Of a stretch of DNA of 64,000 nucleotides, positions 35,259-49,315 are shown in pieces. The notes beneath the pieces were generated by a model. It ran no database searches. It had not been told where the DNA came from and saw nothing but the letters and a program-made list of their open reading frames with translations. The position numbers and the translations under genes are program-made. Each line of letters starts with the position of its first letter. Position 1 is the stretch's first letter. The DNA comes from Cydia pomonella (Eukaryota > Arthropoda > Insecta > Lepidoptera > Tortricidae), in contig NC_084711.1 in the NCBI RefSeq assembly GCF_033807575.1, positions 12,586,001-12,650,000 of the forward strand. The letters are read 5' to 3'.

Positions 35259-35470
35259 GGCCTTACGGGCACTTAGAATGGCGCCAGTACAGCGGTGTCA
35301 CGCACACGAATTCGAGCCAATCGTGCAGTCTAACGCAACTAGTTGCGACCAATCACGCGCGTGGTACGATGTCATCAACCAATCGCGTTATAACGATAAA
35401 CTGCACGATTGGCTCGAATTCGTGTGCGTGACACCGCTGTACTGGCGCCATTCTCATTGCCCGTAAGGCC
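35259..35470. mobile_element. 212-bp MITE with about 70-bp terminal inverted repeats
   Basis: The first 70 bases (starting GGCCTTACGGGCACTTAGAA) match the reverse complement of the last 70 (ending TTGCCCGTAAGGCC) with only about three differences. The arms include GAATTCGAGCCAATCGTGCA. A TTAGA occurs on both sides a few bases out (35251-35255 and 35476-35480) and may be part of a target duplication. Near-identical arms mean a young insertion. It lies about 275 bp upstream of the ratchet-like splice site. Confidence 0.85.
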
Positions 35471-35719
35471 CGTCCTTAGATATATATGTCAACGCAAATA
35501 AATATAGCAAACTACCATCAAAAGTACAAAACTCGACACGTGTTTCGCCTTTCTACGAGGTATCCTCGGGAGACGCTGGAGTTGTTGACGGTCTGGCGTC
35601 CACACCCATAGTATGTGTACTATATTCTCGAGCCATATATTGTACCGATTTGAGAATGTAACATACGGTAGGCAATGATCGCCAGTTCACAAATTACTAA
35701 AACACAAGTTATATTTGCC

Positions 35720-35750
35720 CTAATTCAATGTTCTTTTGTTTCAGGTGAGT
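35720..35750 (+). promoter_or_regulatory. E75: Candidate recursive-splicing ratchet point (zero-length exon)
   Basis: A branch-like CTAAT (35720-35724) is followed 20 bases later by a pyrimidine-rich tract (TGTTCTTTTGTTTC) and CAG ending at 35744. GTGAGT starts at 35745 with no base between. The joint CAG|GTGAGT is both a strong acceptor and a perfect donor, the arrangement of recursive splice sites known from long Drosophila introns. It splits the 44.9-kb intron into 22.9 and 22.0 kb. Alternatives: an ordinary acceptor of an unseen exon (a GTGAGG donor-like site follows at about 35795), or chance. Confidence 0.6.
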
Positions 35751-38700
35751 GACAGTTTAACGAAGTTATCGCTGACGACGCATAGGGAGTGTCGGTGAGG
35801 TACCTAGGTATAGCTGGCTCGATTTTTACTATTGCACGTAGTGTGGTGTTCTCATTGGAGCACAATGCACCAGGCTGCAGCGGAGTCAGTCACCCCGTCC
35901 TAACGGGCCTCGCCCTATGCCCGCTCGCTGCCGTCATCGCGCCACCGACGGTTGTCGTGCAATTGCGATTACTAATGCAACTGCAGCTCAACCGCGTGCG
36001 CATACAAAATGCATTCACTCCACTCGACGCCACGCCCCTGGCGATTTGAGGAAACTGTGAGAAATCGGTATTCACGTCTTTACAAATCGTACGGTCATTG
36101 TACAATTAACAGCGTTAATGATGTCCGTGCGCCCTGCTGTGCTTTTGGTCTAAAAGGGACCACAGAAAGTCATCACACCCGATCATTGTTACAGCAATAA
36201 AAGTTACCGCTAAATAACTAAGGTTACCTTTTGTGAGTTTGTTTTACTATTCTGTGGGTGCACTGCGAAACTTGAGCCGATTTGACATCTTGAAGAAAGT
36301 TGCGAAAAAAGTTTAGTTTACCTATTATATGTCTATTCATTTATGACTTTTATCATTTTTAGCGTCGACGTCCGTATAAAAGAAGTTATGACACAATTTA
36401 TTACAAACTATCTATCATTCGTGTAAACTTGAAATTTTTATCATGTAACTATATAATGAGAATACAATATTGTGAAAATATTGCAAGACGTCCCGCTGAT
36501 ATTTTGTCATTAACAGGCAGATTTGAAAGCGCGTCCCCCGATCGAGATCGTTTAGCGACGGGACAATGCGTCCAACTATCTGGGAATGTCGGTTACGAAC
36601 CCATCCAACAAAAGCAATGCTAAAAAATCTCTCTTTGTAGAATTTCAATCCTAACGTTTTTTGTCGTCAAAAATGGGATTCGATTAAACAATAATTTTAA
36701 GCTTTTTTCGCATCCTCACTGAAGAGTTGGATATCGCAAAACTTGCACAAAGATACACATTCAACAAAAAAAGTTGAAACTTACCTGTTCGTGAAACCCG
36801 AGATCTTAAGAAAGGGTAGGTCGAATCGCATAGTTTTTTTATGATTGACCTTCGCGTTACCTGTATTTTTTGCAGAATTGAGGTAAAAACTAAATATGGA
36901 ATCCTCAAAAGAAGAAATCCTCGCAATGAAAGGATGTCGCATAAGGGTTAGAGCAGTTCTTTGTTGTGCAGCAGATGGTTTTAAATTCGCTAGTTGCTCC
37001 CTGATCCCAATATAATGTGGGTCACGACCGACCGGGCACAATAACTCGGCCTGAAGTTATGGGCCATAACCCACGTCATAACTAAGCGCATCGGCATATT
37101 TGTCAGTTGCGTTTTAACATTGTGGACTTAATAATGGCTTCGGGTATCTTTGCGCTGCAAAAACTATGTAAAGCGAGATAGGACAAAGTGTCCCATAATG
37201 AACATTCTAAGAACTTGTGTTTAAAGTCATTATGGTTCATAATTTCCCCAATAAATCTCGGTCTACCTTTTTTGTATTAACAATAGTTGCGACACCTTTC
37301 TTTTACGCTTCACCAAAATGAGAACGTTTATATTTTATACAAACTGCACCCACCCAGGACCCAAAGACACACATTTTGAATCGCATTATTTGTTTTGCAT
37401 TTCAAATGCAAGGTGTATGGAGAAACTCGGTTATCCGTTGTTTTTATACGAGTCTAATTGCGTTAGTAGTATTTATAAAAAGCCTACGAGAAATAAAAGC
37501 TTGCATAATGTTCAGTGGCATTTGTATCGGGTCGGGCAGAAGGGCCGTCCAGCACCGTTACAGAGTTGAGTGCACGGCGAGGCGGTCGCCGACACCGCCG
37601 TGACCCGCGTCCCTGATCCCGCTGCTCCTGCCTTCCTTGCACCTGGTGACACCTAACATAGCCAAAGTCATATCTTAGATACCTATCAAGTTTGAAGCAA
37701 CCTACATAACTTTACACAGCGTTTAATATAAAATATCAGCAATAGTCTTGGAGAAATTAAACAAGACAAATAATATCAGTAAAGCTTGGTATAAAGGACT
37801 GTATCACATGTTTAACTACCCGATGGATAGTACAATGTTTATAATAAATACATCCTTAAATACACATGCCAAGACTCAGGGGTACTGAGGGTAAAGAGGG
37901 ACAAAAAAAAGAACAGTGCGTAGCTAATATGCCCATCGTTTATGCTCTTCTTCTTTTTCGTCAAATATTACCAGGTTCATAACAAAAATTTGACCAAGTT
38001 TACAAATGTAATTAGCAACTCTATATTTATAGTACGTATACTTAGGTACTATTACTATAAGTATGTACTTGTTTTGCCATTTTCCTGTCAAAACCTTACT
38101 TTCATTATTAGGTACTACAAATTGCCGAAATATACTTAGTACCTATACTCAGCAACTGTTCCATAAAGAACATCTCAATAATTGTAGATGCAAACAATAT
38201 TGTAACATATGCTGAGTTATTGGGCGGTTTTTGGTGGTTACCAAAGCGTAGACCACCGGCTGCCTGTGGCACGAGGCAGCGCGTGCGTGGCACATGCGTA
38301 AATACTGCGTACTGTACCGCCCACCTTAAAAAAGCTAACAAAAGACCCTATGTAAATGACGATCTTTCCACCTATCCACTTTTTAGTAATGACAAGGTGC
38401 GGTCGGGTGCCGCGTTTCACCGCCAGCTGGGGAACGAGGAAGTATATTCACAAATTACCGATTGCCAAAAATCGAAACCACCCCGAACATAAAAGGAAGT
38501 TTTTGCATCAGTTTAAATTAATGGACGTAATAATACGTATTCGATCTCGACGCGCTGCTTTCCATTTTAATACAAACAAGGTTTCTAAAAGACATGTGCA
38601 ACGTGTATTATAATGTACCTAGATTTAGTAATAGCAATCAAATATAATATTTAAGCAATACTACAAATTACTGCCACAACTGTAGAGCATTTTTATGTGA

Positions 38701-41700
38701 CATTAGAGTCTTAGTCACTCGTATAATCAAATAGATGTGGCCTATTTCATTTTAGAATAAAACAGCAATCTGCACAGCCCACGCAGAATGTACTAAATTC
38801 GTATCAGTGTAATGAACTGCGACCGAACAACGTGTAATAATCCCGGGTAACCGTACGTAATTATAGTCAATTCTAACTCGTACTGTTCCCAAAATTATAA
38901 CTGTAATTAGATTTAGTTATATTTCAATACAAAAATACAATATTAGCATTCTTCAGGATTGAAATGTAGATAGGTATATTTATAATTAATTATTATAGCG
39001 CTTATAATTCTATATGTTGACTTCTTTTTTGTAGAAAACTGTGTCCATTAATATCTTTCAATAACATTCATCATACAAAATAAATACAACATTGGGTAGA
39101 AAAAATAAATTGAAAAACCGGTCTGGTCGGAAGAAAGTGTGTAATAGGTAATGCGCTTACTTTCTCTGATCGGGCTTGCATTTCGACCGCATCCTTATTT
39201 CGTCCCTTTGATACCTTCTGGCTTATCACATCCACAGAATTTTCATCAATTCAAGGTAGGTACATACATGTACAAACAGTTCTCATTCACAATAGAATTC
39301 AACAGCTCAAAAGACTCCTATATTTTACATTCGAGCCCACTCTGTGTTGATCTTTTGGTATACATCACTAAGGTTAAATAAGAAAAAAAAACATATCCGT
39401 TAGTATAATATTACTATAAATAAATAAATCGATAACCTAATAGTTGATCCAATTGATAGACGATTATCGATAACGAAACATCACGTTTCGCACGAGACTC
39501 TGATGTAGGCTTCGAATTCAAGTCACTTTAAGTAATTGGACTTTAATAGCCTACGTGTATGTCAGTGCTTCAAAACCTTTCTTTGTAAGCCACTTGGGTA
39601 AATAGCTCGAGTTGTTAGCCAAACGCCATATTATTGATTACAAACTGGATGACGTAGGTAATTACATATGTAACTGCCAGATTCCTGTCTTCAATTGTTT
39701 TTTCGCTTGAATATTTCTTAGGCTGAGTGAACGCTAACAAAAAATGGATACTGTTTTCAACATCAGCCGTTAAATATAGTGAAGGGGACCATTTGGTCGC
39801 AAACACGGGGTCAGTAGACTCCGGCGGCGAGTGCCGAATTTATCGCGCTTACACGCGCCGCGCGGCCATCGAACGAGCCAAGGCCAAACCTCCCCTGCTG
39901 CCAGCCCCGGCCCCCTCCAGCAGAACTGCCAGCCTGCCACAATACGGCCATACATGAAACGGTTCCACGTGGATTGATAGTTATGCTTGATCAATCATCG
40001 GTTTTACTGCTATTGAATCGATTATACCTCCCAAAGTACCTATTTTGTTAATTTGCGTAAACGTACCTACAATTTAGTCTCTTTTGCGATATAAGTAAGA
40101 ATGTGCCTTGTCTATATGTATTTCGGGGACAGAAATTGAGGTGTCGACCTAATATGGCACGAACAATCGAATCTGAATTTGAATCTGAAACCGAAAAACG
40201 TTAACCCCCTTCACATCTAGGTTGTGCTCTTTTGGCAAAGTGGGAGATATAATAGATGTGGGCGCGTTGAGCGGGCGGAAGGCTGCGAGAGGCGGAAGCG
40301 AGCGCGGGGAGCGGGGCCAGCGTCAACGCGCGGCCGTGAACTTTCTTCGGGCACGTTTTCAGGAGTAGATTGTGCGCAGTTTGCGGATGAGCCTGCGTGC
40401 CCCGAGCCCCGCACCGCGCCGCCGCGACTGCCGTGCTTCATGTTTTGTTTTAGAAAAAATTGTAAAATTTTCTTTACTTATTAACTACTGTAATTTTCGA
40501 AAATCATTTTGGTAATTAGAAGAGATTAGCAGGATTAAATTTTGATAGATGATTAAGAAATAAAAATACACTAGAAGACTCGTCCTCTCCATAAAGTATT
40601 TTTTATACCGTTGACGGTGTAAACTTGGCAATTCATGTCATTTTGGAATCTTTCACTTTGCCCCCTTGTAAAACAAATACAACGCCACAAGAGTTATTAA
40701 TCGGATATATGCAACAAATTTCCATCTATAACATATGCACAAAACTTTATTTTAAAGTCGTAGGCTCACGCCCGCCTGTAGCTCAAAAGCACTACATACA
40801 TACCTCCATATTGCCACACTTTGAGTACCCACCAACCCACCATGCTTTCTATCGGATTCCAATGCTGTTTAGGGAGTAGGGTCTGAGTAAGACGCTTTTA
40901 AGAAGACGAAACGTCGTAAAGATTAATTTAAATATATCAAGGTACGTAAAATTTCCTTACTCATAGCTTTGTGTCAATAACTTTTCTATTATAGTAGACC
41001 TGTTTACGATTGACTATTATACCTAATGTTATTTCCCTGTTGTTTTCGATGGAGGTGAAGGCTTATCAAAATGTATTTGGTTCGAGTTCAAGTGGGCGTC
41101 GCATTCGATATTAGATGATATTGCTTTTCCAAAATTCGGGACACGCGAGTATACTTAATGTGACCCGACCCGTCAATCTATCGGGGACAAATCTCTTTAT
41201 GCAAGCAACCCCATAAATAATGCTAATCCTCGGCTACTGCGCAGTAGTGATCACCGAGGATATAATACAAAATAATAGAAACTAAATTACAACCTGAGAT
41301 GAGATATGTTAAATAATGATCTCATCACCCGTGCAAATGGTGTTGTCACAACGCACGCGCACGCTTTTAGCACTTGCTCGAGTAGGAAGCGTTCGAAATT
41401 AGGTCCTTCCTCATTCTTGCGCGTTTTGTGTGCAGTCTGCACTGCAGTGTTGGTGAGTAGTGCAGCAATGTTACGCTGCGTTAGCGCGCACATAATCGAA
41501 GAGATTATACAACGCGCATCATTCGCGGGACGCGCGCCGCGCTGCTCTGATTGCGCGAGCTTGCTGCGCAATAACTTCTCCGATACTCCACATATTTGTA
41601 CTACATTTCTCTCCTGTAATGTATAATAATTACACAGACAAAGCTCTGGCATATTTTGCTAATGGCCGATTTCAATGCTCTACTTCACACGTTCGCGTTC

Positions 41701-42755
41701 GGTTTAGTTTCGGTCGACGGACTAGGGTGGAATTATTGTTCCACAATTCCTTAACCTATTTTCTCGATATTTTAGAATGCTTTTTGTAGCAAATAATTAT
41801 ATCGAGAACAGGAAGTCTTCACGTAAATATCAAGGTAAAAATATCTGAAAGTTACACTCGTGGCTGCCTTCATGATTAAATATTATTCTGTATTGTAGAT
41901 TCGTTATTAAATTAATCTCAAATATATTATCTAAGTCATATTTTTAATGAACGTGTGATAAACCGTAATAAATGGCTACGCGATATATCATCATTATTGT
42001 TAGTTAAGGTCAAAACAATAACAGGGTCTTGCTAAAGGTACTTCCTTCTAACGCGTCTCACCTTGTCTGCTGGGTCTAAATTGAGCGATCCGTCAATGAC
42101 ATTTGACATGTGCCAGTTAACTTCCGAATTTCGACGCGGAAGTATTCTCGCGGCTCGTAGGTTATTTTGGCCAGGGCCGTTGTTGCGAGGATGTCGGCTA
42201 TTTGTGTTCCAGTACAATCACGGCCAAAATTCAGTTCCTGGTTGATCTGAAAAATATACATGTACCTAATGTTTATTTTTCAATGTTTTGCTATTTTGTC
42301 GGTATCTGATCTTTGTATCGACAGTGTAAATGTTTAAAATACCTACTTATAGGTAACATTTCGCCTAAATATGCGTCATAGCAGTTTCCTGGCAAACAAT
42401 ATGTTCATTAGTTGTTATTTAAGTTTGGAATCACGGCCGGGGTCAACGAATACCGAGTTTACATGTTAAAAATATTTGCCTAGCTTTGAAGGCCGATCAC
42501 GTCACTCGCCAATTTGGTTTTGTTATTTTGTTAGACGTGTCTGATAGGTACCACATTAGCAACCAGGTGTCCTGATATAGCTATGGCTTCACTTTACTAT
42601 TTAGATATTAGATAGGTAGTCTACGTATGGGATTTAAGTAACGTAGGCAATAAATTTTGTTGACGAAAATTCGTTTACTTTTCAGGAAATAGATTAACGT
42701 CTTGCTAGATTTTCCGTCAACATATTATTTTGATCCCCACCTACATATTTTTAGG

Positions 42756-42825
42756 GTTCCGTGGCCAAATGGCAAAAAACGGAACCCTTATAGATTCGTC
42801 ATGTCCGTCTGTCTGTCCGATTATT
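42756..42825 (+). repeat. Fragment of the GGGTTCCGT lepidopteran repeat
   Basis: GGGTTCCGTGGCCAAATGGC, then ACGGAACCCTTATAG and GTCCGTCTGTCTGTCCG, matches the start of the family whose longer copy is at 16081-16525. Confidence 0.7.
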
Positions 42826-44397
42826 TATATTTTAATGCCTGATGGTACTTACATCTCTGGTACCAGAAATAGTGGTAAATTTTAGCAGGTACCACCACCA
42901 AAATAGATCTTGTCTGAAATTGAGGCTTTGATGGAAGTTCCTAAGTATCTAGTACCATATATTCTATGTGGATGAGGTTGTGGATAAAATGCTAGTTTTC
43001 GGACGTATCTGTAACCGTTTTCAATTCAACTTAGATGAATTACTTAGACAACACCTATATCGTCATCATTTTAAGACCTTACGTTCTTGTCGATGAACTA
43101 TGTCTGATCTCAGCCTTATCTTAGAGAAGCGACTAGACTAAAATGGCTGCCTAATTTTTAGGCACTGAACGAGGGCTACTGGGGCCCCGTGCTAGCGCTA
43201 TTAATTCAGGCACACGTACCGACCTTGGCCTTGGCCCGGGTTGCCGAATCGGAGGTCGGCGGCGATTGGCGCGTCCGGATCACACGGCCTGTGTGTTGCT
43301 AATTCACTGCTGTAACTACGACTCTTCGTCTTTAACAGCAACAAGTGTCATTCAAACTGGTACACATGTTAAGTGGCAATGGAAAGACAAATCAAATTGC
43401 AAAATATTTTAGAGTATAACTTGACTTCTCTGTCATTAGATCATCACGATGATAAAACAATGAGCAGCGGCTGTGGAGTCAAGAGTATAACTGCGACGTA
43501 TTTTTTTTTATCTGATCTGTATTTTTTTTTATCTGCATATCAGTCGTGATCGTCTTTGCCGCATGCCGTCGTTAGCCAATTGAAACTCATCAAAACAATG
43601 AAAGATCAATTTCAAAATAACAATTTGGACGCCAAGCTAATTCCCAAGACAGAAATTGGCAAGAAGGTCCATCCATAATCTATGCAGACTAATTTTTGTC
43701 AAGTGCCAGTTTTTGCAAATCAAATTCAGTCAAAAGACCGTCTCAAACCTGAATTCGAAGGCTCCTGTAAGCGCTTCGGTTGGAGCGACGTGGCAGCGGC
43801 GGGTGCTGTCGCGGCGCGGGCGCAGTCGCGGGGTAATTGACTCACGCTGACCTCGCTCGCTTCGGGAAAACTCGACAGCGCTCGGTACTCTTCGTCACTT
43901 GTTCCATATTAAGAAGTCACGGAAACCAAAAAACCAAGGACCTATAAGTACCTAAAATGACAAAAAAAAACACTCGCTAACAAAAATGTGTCAACAGCGA
44001 TCTGCAGTAAACTCATTATAGTAAAGTAATTACCTACGTGATGTAATGTTGGGCTGCCTGCTCGTTCTATGACTTATATAATGCATAATATTGCATCTTT
44101 CATAATGGTGTCATCTGTTTTTTTTGCGATGAAAAAATGCCTGATGTTACCAAGAGAAGTTATCTTACAGCACATTAATTATGATAGGTACATCACATTA
44201 CACAGAAACTTCATAAAATTAATGCGAATGTTACTCGTACTTAATCTAAACAGTGGTAACAGTAACAGTTTTTAAAACTAGCTATACCTGACGGAAATAA
44301 CGGTAATTCTCGACACAAATTCCATAACGTAGGATATGAAAACCCGACCAAAATGACATCTTTGCAAGTGTCAGGCGTATTTTGATTTTAAAGACTA

Positions 44398-44533
44398 GCC
44401 ACGAATTAGATCAGGATCAGATATGGATCTGATCTGTCAGTGTACTAAAGTGACGTTTTTGATTGAAGTAATTTTACTTTTGACACTGACAGATCTGATC
44501 CATAACTGGTCCAGATCAGATCTAATTCGTGGC
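44398..44533. mobile_element. 136-bp MITE with long imperfect inverted repeats
   Basis: Ends are GCCACGAATTAGATC and its exact reverse complement. Inside, the arms continue with ATGGATCTGATCTGTCAGTG and its near reverse complement, apart from a small indel. The centre is a short noncoding loop. A fragment of the same family is at 7505-7545. Confidence 0.8.
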
Positions 44534-45050
44534 TTGTTATTACTTATTACCTTGTGCAACGAGGGGGGTAAGTAAAATATTGCACAGGCTGGAGTGCATT
44601 AAAGACTCGAGCTTGCAAAATTCTTACCTCCGGAGATACACACAATGTTTTTCATCACACTTGCGAAGAAAAAACTATATTTTAAGCGACAAACGGCCCG
44701 ATTTTAAGAATGATTAAGACATGTTTAAGATCTTGGAAAGATCTTCAAAAGATCGATAACTAAGCGACATGTCAAAATTGACGTTTATTTCGATTCCGCT
44801 GTGATCCCACTAAGATCGTCCGTCATATTGTCATTCTTTGACAGGTTAGGCATCGAAGGCACAGAGTGCACAGACCTTCCGACATTCAGCCACGATTGAA
44901 AATTGTGTAAACATATTTTACACGTCAATCAAAATAAATATATATTTTTAAATAAACAATTAAAGTAAATGATAAAGTATTTTAAAAGTAAAACTCATTT
45001 ATACGTACTTGGTTTATTTGAATTAGGGACAGCATTTTAAAAAACACTAT

Positions 45051-45103
45051 TACTCCCTCGGGAGTTATAGATTTTTTTAAATCTATAACTCCCACGGGAA
45101 CAA
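45051..45103. repeat. Foldback inverted repeat
   Basis: TACTCCCTCGGGAGTTATAG with following ATTT mirrors AAATCTATAACTCCCACGGG across a few T residues. A TACAGGGTG follows directly, but no partner end was found. Confidence 0.65.
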
Positions 45104-48100
45104 TACAGGGTGCGTCATGAAATGTATACGCACTTTTGGTATAATTTTACTTTACAGACGTTCATAACGTATAATAACGTTAAGTATAATGTACGAATTG
45201 TCTATTTTCAAAAAGTATAAGCTCATAATGATATAACATACATAAAATATATCATTGTTTCACCTAAGGAGCATAAGAAATAATTCCGTTTGAAATAATC
45301 TACATTTAGTATACATATCAATTTTGATAACATCATCGAATAACATTTTAAATAATATTTGAATATAAAGCAGCAGAGCGTGTAGATAATGTCACGGAAG
45401 AGTATTGTTTGACAGGAGTATAGATAGGTGCGACGACGAGCGAAGCGAGGAGGAGCGTGTTAGGTGAACTGCGAGCTAATTGAACTGACTTTTTTTTGGA
45501 GAATTGTAAGGTGTTTATTAGTATGTTACTTTTTTAGCTTATTATTGGTAATCGTTGTTATATATTTTTAAAGTTATATTAATTCAACATTATATTACAT
45601 GAATTTTATCATAAGTGATAGTATACTTACAGGGTGTTATTGATTATGAAATTATAATTTTCGTTGTTATTCATTATAATCGTTATTCTTAGTGAATGTT
45701 ATACTTTTAAATATTATACTATTAGAGTGTATATGTTCTATGGAATATACCATAAGTACGTATACGTTTCATTACTTACCCAACAATACATGCATGTCCT
45801 TAAGTATACCTACATGAAATAAGATCATTTTCAAGCAAGTGTGATGAAAAAAACAGAATACACCATTTGGGTTATTTCATTTTTCACTCTTGTCTTGTCG
45901 TTTATTCCGTAAATATAAATACAGTTTAGAACTACCGTGTTGAACTCATTCAAAGTGATGATTATCGATTGCCAACGCGGTGTAGGTATAAAGCTGAACA
46001 CTCGTTGCGAATTAATCTTAACCGTCTCCAAACTCGTAGGTACGCCGGTGTTGTTCTCAGATCGTTCTGATTCAGACGAGGCCTTGACCGAGCCCACGCT
46101 CGTCCCTGCCAAACTGCCAACTAGGCTCCTCCAACGTGACTTCTAAGAACTTTGCGATACGAATTCGCAGCCGACACGCCTCCGATTACAAGTAATTACG
46201 CCTTAGTTATGATCATTTGTTTATTTGGAGCGGACATTGGCAACTCTATTACGTAACAGTACTTATACAATTTGTGCCTACTTTATAAAATTGAACTGTC
46301 AACTCAACACAAGATCAAGTTCCTAGGGGAGTTATTTAATATCTCTTTAGTAGGTCACCACTTCCATATTATGCATTTAATACATCATTTACTTTCAACA
46401 TGGGCTTTGCGGTTGTCAGTCGTAAAAGAGATCCTCGACTTTCTGTGAAAGGAGTTGTTAAACTAATTTATGATTGACGTAGTAAAAATAAGTGTTGGGT
46501 CCCGTTTGAGCGCGGGCTGCCCATTGTCCGAGTGTCCTTCACGGCGCAAGGGCACCCTCTTCATTTGTATGGATACTATTTATCAACAAGTTTTAACGGG
46601 CTTGGCGACATGCCATCAAATGTGAACTGGACTTTGCGCCAGGGTTATTATGTTTTTTTTTTTATATATTATTGCCAATAAAAGTAAATATCTAATAAAA
46701 TATCGCGAACAGATGACACAACTGTAGGGCGAAAACTGTAGTTACACAAATAGGAAGCTTACTTAAAAAGAAGGGGACAAGTAGAATTTTTGCTCACAGA
46801 TATTCTTATTACAGGTTACACGTTAAGCGCTTAATATGTTTACTAGGAAATTAAATAACAACGTAGGTCAAAAAAACATTATCCGGCCGGAACTGCAAAA
46901 AGGGAAGCCATAAATTGCTAACAATATGGTGTTAAGGCACTTCATAAAAAATGGCAGCGATCGAGATCATGAGTGCTTCGATCCCGCCAGTGGTCACAAT
47001 GCACAATAAGAAACAACACATGTGGCTACCGACTGCCGACGCCAAACGTGGACTCCATATTTGTAAATACACTCTGAACTCTATAATTAAGGTGATAGAA
47101 CACGATTTACCTTGCTGATTTCTTGCTCCCATCGTAAGGGAAACTGAACTCGAAATTTGATATTCTCACCCTGGCTTCAAAAAGTAGGGGCACCGGAAGG
47201 AAGTAAAAAATGGGTTTTCACTCACTTTCTCGTTTTTAATTCGATATGCACACATGACGCTAATGTTTTTGTATTGTTTAAAGTAGTTTAAAGCTATGAT
47301 TGCTTACTTTAACAATACCAACACTTGCAGCTTCTCATTGAATGGTTTTGATGTATATGTAGGTAAATTGTATAATTTTTTACAATTTCATAAAATAAAA
47401 CGTTTACTATGTAATAGGTACTGCTGGGATTCATAAGAATAAGTCTGTATACATCCAGCTTTCTAAGAGCGTTAATTGTAAATGTTACAATGATCATAGT
47501 GTCCTACTTAGTACTCGTAAGTAGTGAATTGATGCAAGCTTATCATAAGGTAAAGGATATTTTTTACTAAAATATGAGGTTTTGTTTGGATGCACGTGGG
47601 AGGATATTTGCGAAGCCATTAAAAATATTTCCTTTGTGCAAAAGGGAAAGTATTGAGGTGAAATAATTGAAGCAAAAACTTGAAAAAAATGAACGCACCT
47701 TTTTGTCAGATGGTTCGGGCGGCAACCCTTTAAAATGCGCAAAACGTGTGTTTACATTTACACTGCAAATTTTTAACGATTTTTTTTTTAACTTTCTTAG
47801 CATCTGGCTTCAGGGTTTGCAAATAAAATGTTTTAGTAATTTTACCTTTGTTAATATGTACGAGTATGAACATAATTTTTGGCAACAGTACTGGACCACA
47901 AAACTTCTATGCAAATGGACAATGCCCCGTTTTCGTTGATGTCTATTGCAAAAACAAGTTAACGGTTTAGTATGGCACAATTTATTAAAAGGTATAGTTA
48001 TTAAAAGGTATAGTTACTACATTGGGTTCCTATAACTGATAGACATAATATTTGTGAAAATAGGAATATCGAACTGTAGATAGGTAGGTATATGAGTTAT

Positions 48101-48194
48101 GTTGGCCACGCCACAGTCGAGTATAAAATTGCATAGGTAAGTATTGTGTGAGTAGGTACATGTTTCACCATATGACAATTGGAATTAGAAATAA

Positions 48195-49276
48195 AACCGT
48201 CAAGAGCATGTCGGGCCATGCTCAGTGTAGGGTTCCGTAGTTACTCTTCCGTCCCAATAAGCTAAACTGGAGCTTAAAGAATAGTAGATATATATAGTAT
48301 AGAGTTTCTATTTCTATAGATTGTTAACCAAGGGATGAAACGGTACCTTTCACCCGAGTTAAACAAATAGGCAAATTTGCATAATCAGCACCTAATTAAA
48401 GTAACAGACTTACTTGCAATCGGAGACTTCCCATAGCGAAAAACATTTACATAACACATATTTTAGCAAACTGCTATAATTTTAAAATGATTTGGTTCAT
48501 TACAGCATGAAAAAGTAAAGTATATCAATAAGTCCTAGACATAATGCATCGTAGATGAGTGCAATAAACGAATATGAATATAAAATTTGCGGGATTGCCT
48601 CTTACTTTTTAATGTCTACTCTTTCGTTCTAAAACTGCCAATAGTCAACGGCTTTACTATACAGCCAATGAAACTGTTTTAGACAAATTAAATATTAAAT
48701 AAAAATAGAATGAGTTTTTATCTTAAATTTTAGCTTATTTACATGAATGATGCCGAATAACTTTAACAACTCATTTAATGTCGTAATAACATTTAACTGT
48801 GGATGTACGGCTTTTTACTATGAAGGGGACTACGGGGGACGGAATTTTTTGCGATAACTCAAAAACAACTAAACTGATCATGTCCGCTATAGTTTTCATT
48901 TAATGTCTTTCTTTAAGCTCTACTTTCCACGATTTTTTTTTCATATTTTTTAGACCTATGGTTCAAAAGTTAGAGGGGGGGGACACACTTTTTTTTTTTC
49001 GGAGCGAGCATCTCCGAGTATATATATATATATATATATACACTTTATCAAAAAAAATGTTGAAGACCCCTATTAATTTTGAAAGACCTTTCCAACGATA
49101 TCCCACACTTTAGGGTTGAGCAAAAAAAAAATTCACCCCCACTTTCCGTGTAGGGAAGGTACCCTAAAAAAATTAAATTTTTAGATTTTATTGTACGACT
49201 TTGTCGGAATTATTGATTTATATGTCCATGCCAAATTTCATTTTTCTAGCACTAACGACCACGGACCAAAGCCTCG

Positions 49277-49315
<39 letters not shown>

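Larger units (their letters stand above)
20813..35744 (+). other. E75 intron, segment from the short first exon to the ratchet-like site
   Basis: No exon recognised. Contents: GC-rich islands around 22200-22320, 22780-22960 and 28930-29000; an EcRE-like cluster (24952-25891) with a forkhead-like TGTTTAC at 24784-24790; repeat-C fragment 25490-25604; SINE-B 26951-27203; a GC-rich unrecognised patch 31085-31270; SINE-A 31520-31850; and a MITE 35259-35470. Open frames such as 29648-29833 and 34229-34429 have no recognisable domain. Confidence 0.55.
35751..48194 (+). other. E75 intron, segment downstream of the ratchet-like site
   Basis: No exon recognised. Contents: GC-rich islands near 39815-39935, 40255-40445, 41340-41570 and 43745-43880; a DREF-like TATCGATA at 39475-39482; an inverted repeat with a central CTACTGCGCAGTAG at 41226-41261; a GGGTTCCGTG repeat fragment at 42756-42825; a MITE at 44398-44533; a foldback at 45051-45103. 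A short direct repeat of TTATTAAAAGGTATAGTT-like units is near 47982-48014. The 90-codon frames around 47494-47939 show no known domain. Confidence 0.5.

Noticed and set aside
47494..47939. Overlapping 78-90 codon frames on both strands
   Set aside because: No recognisable domain, no splice or start context, and AT-rich low-complexity sequence; may be an unknown old repeat.
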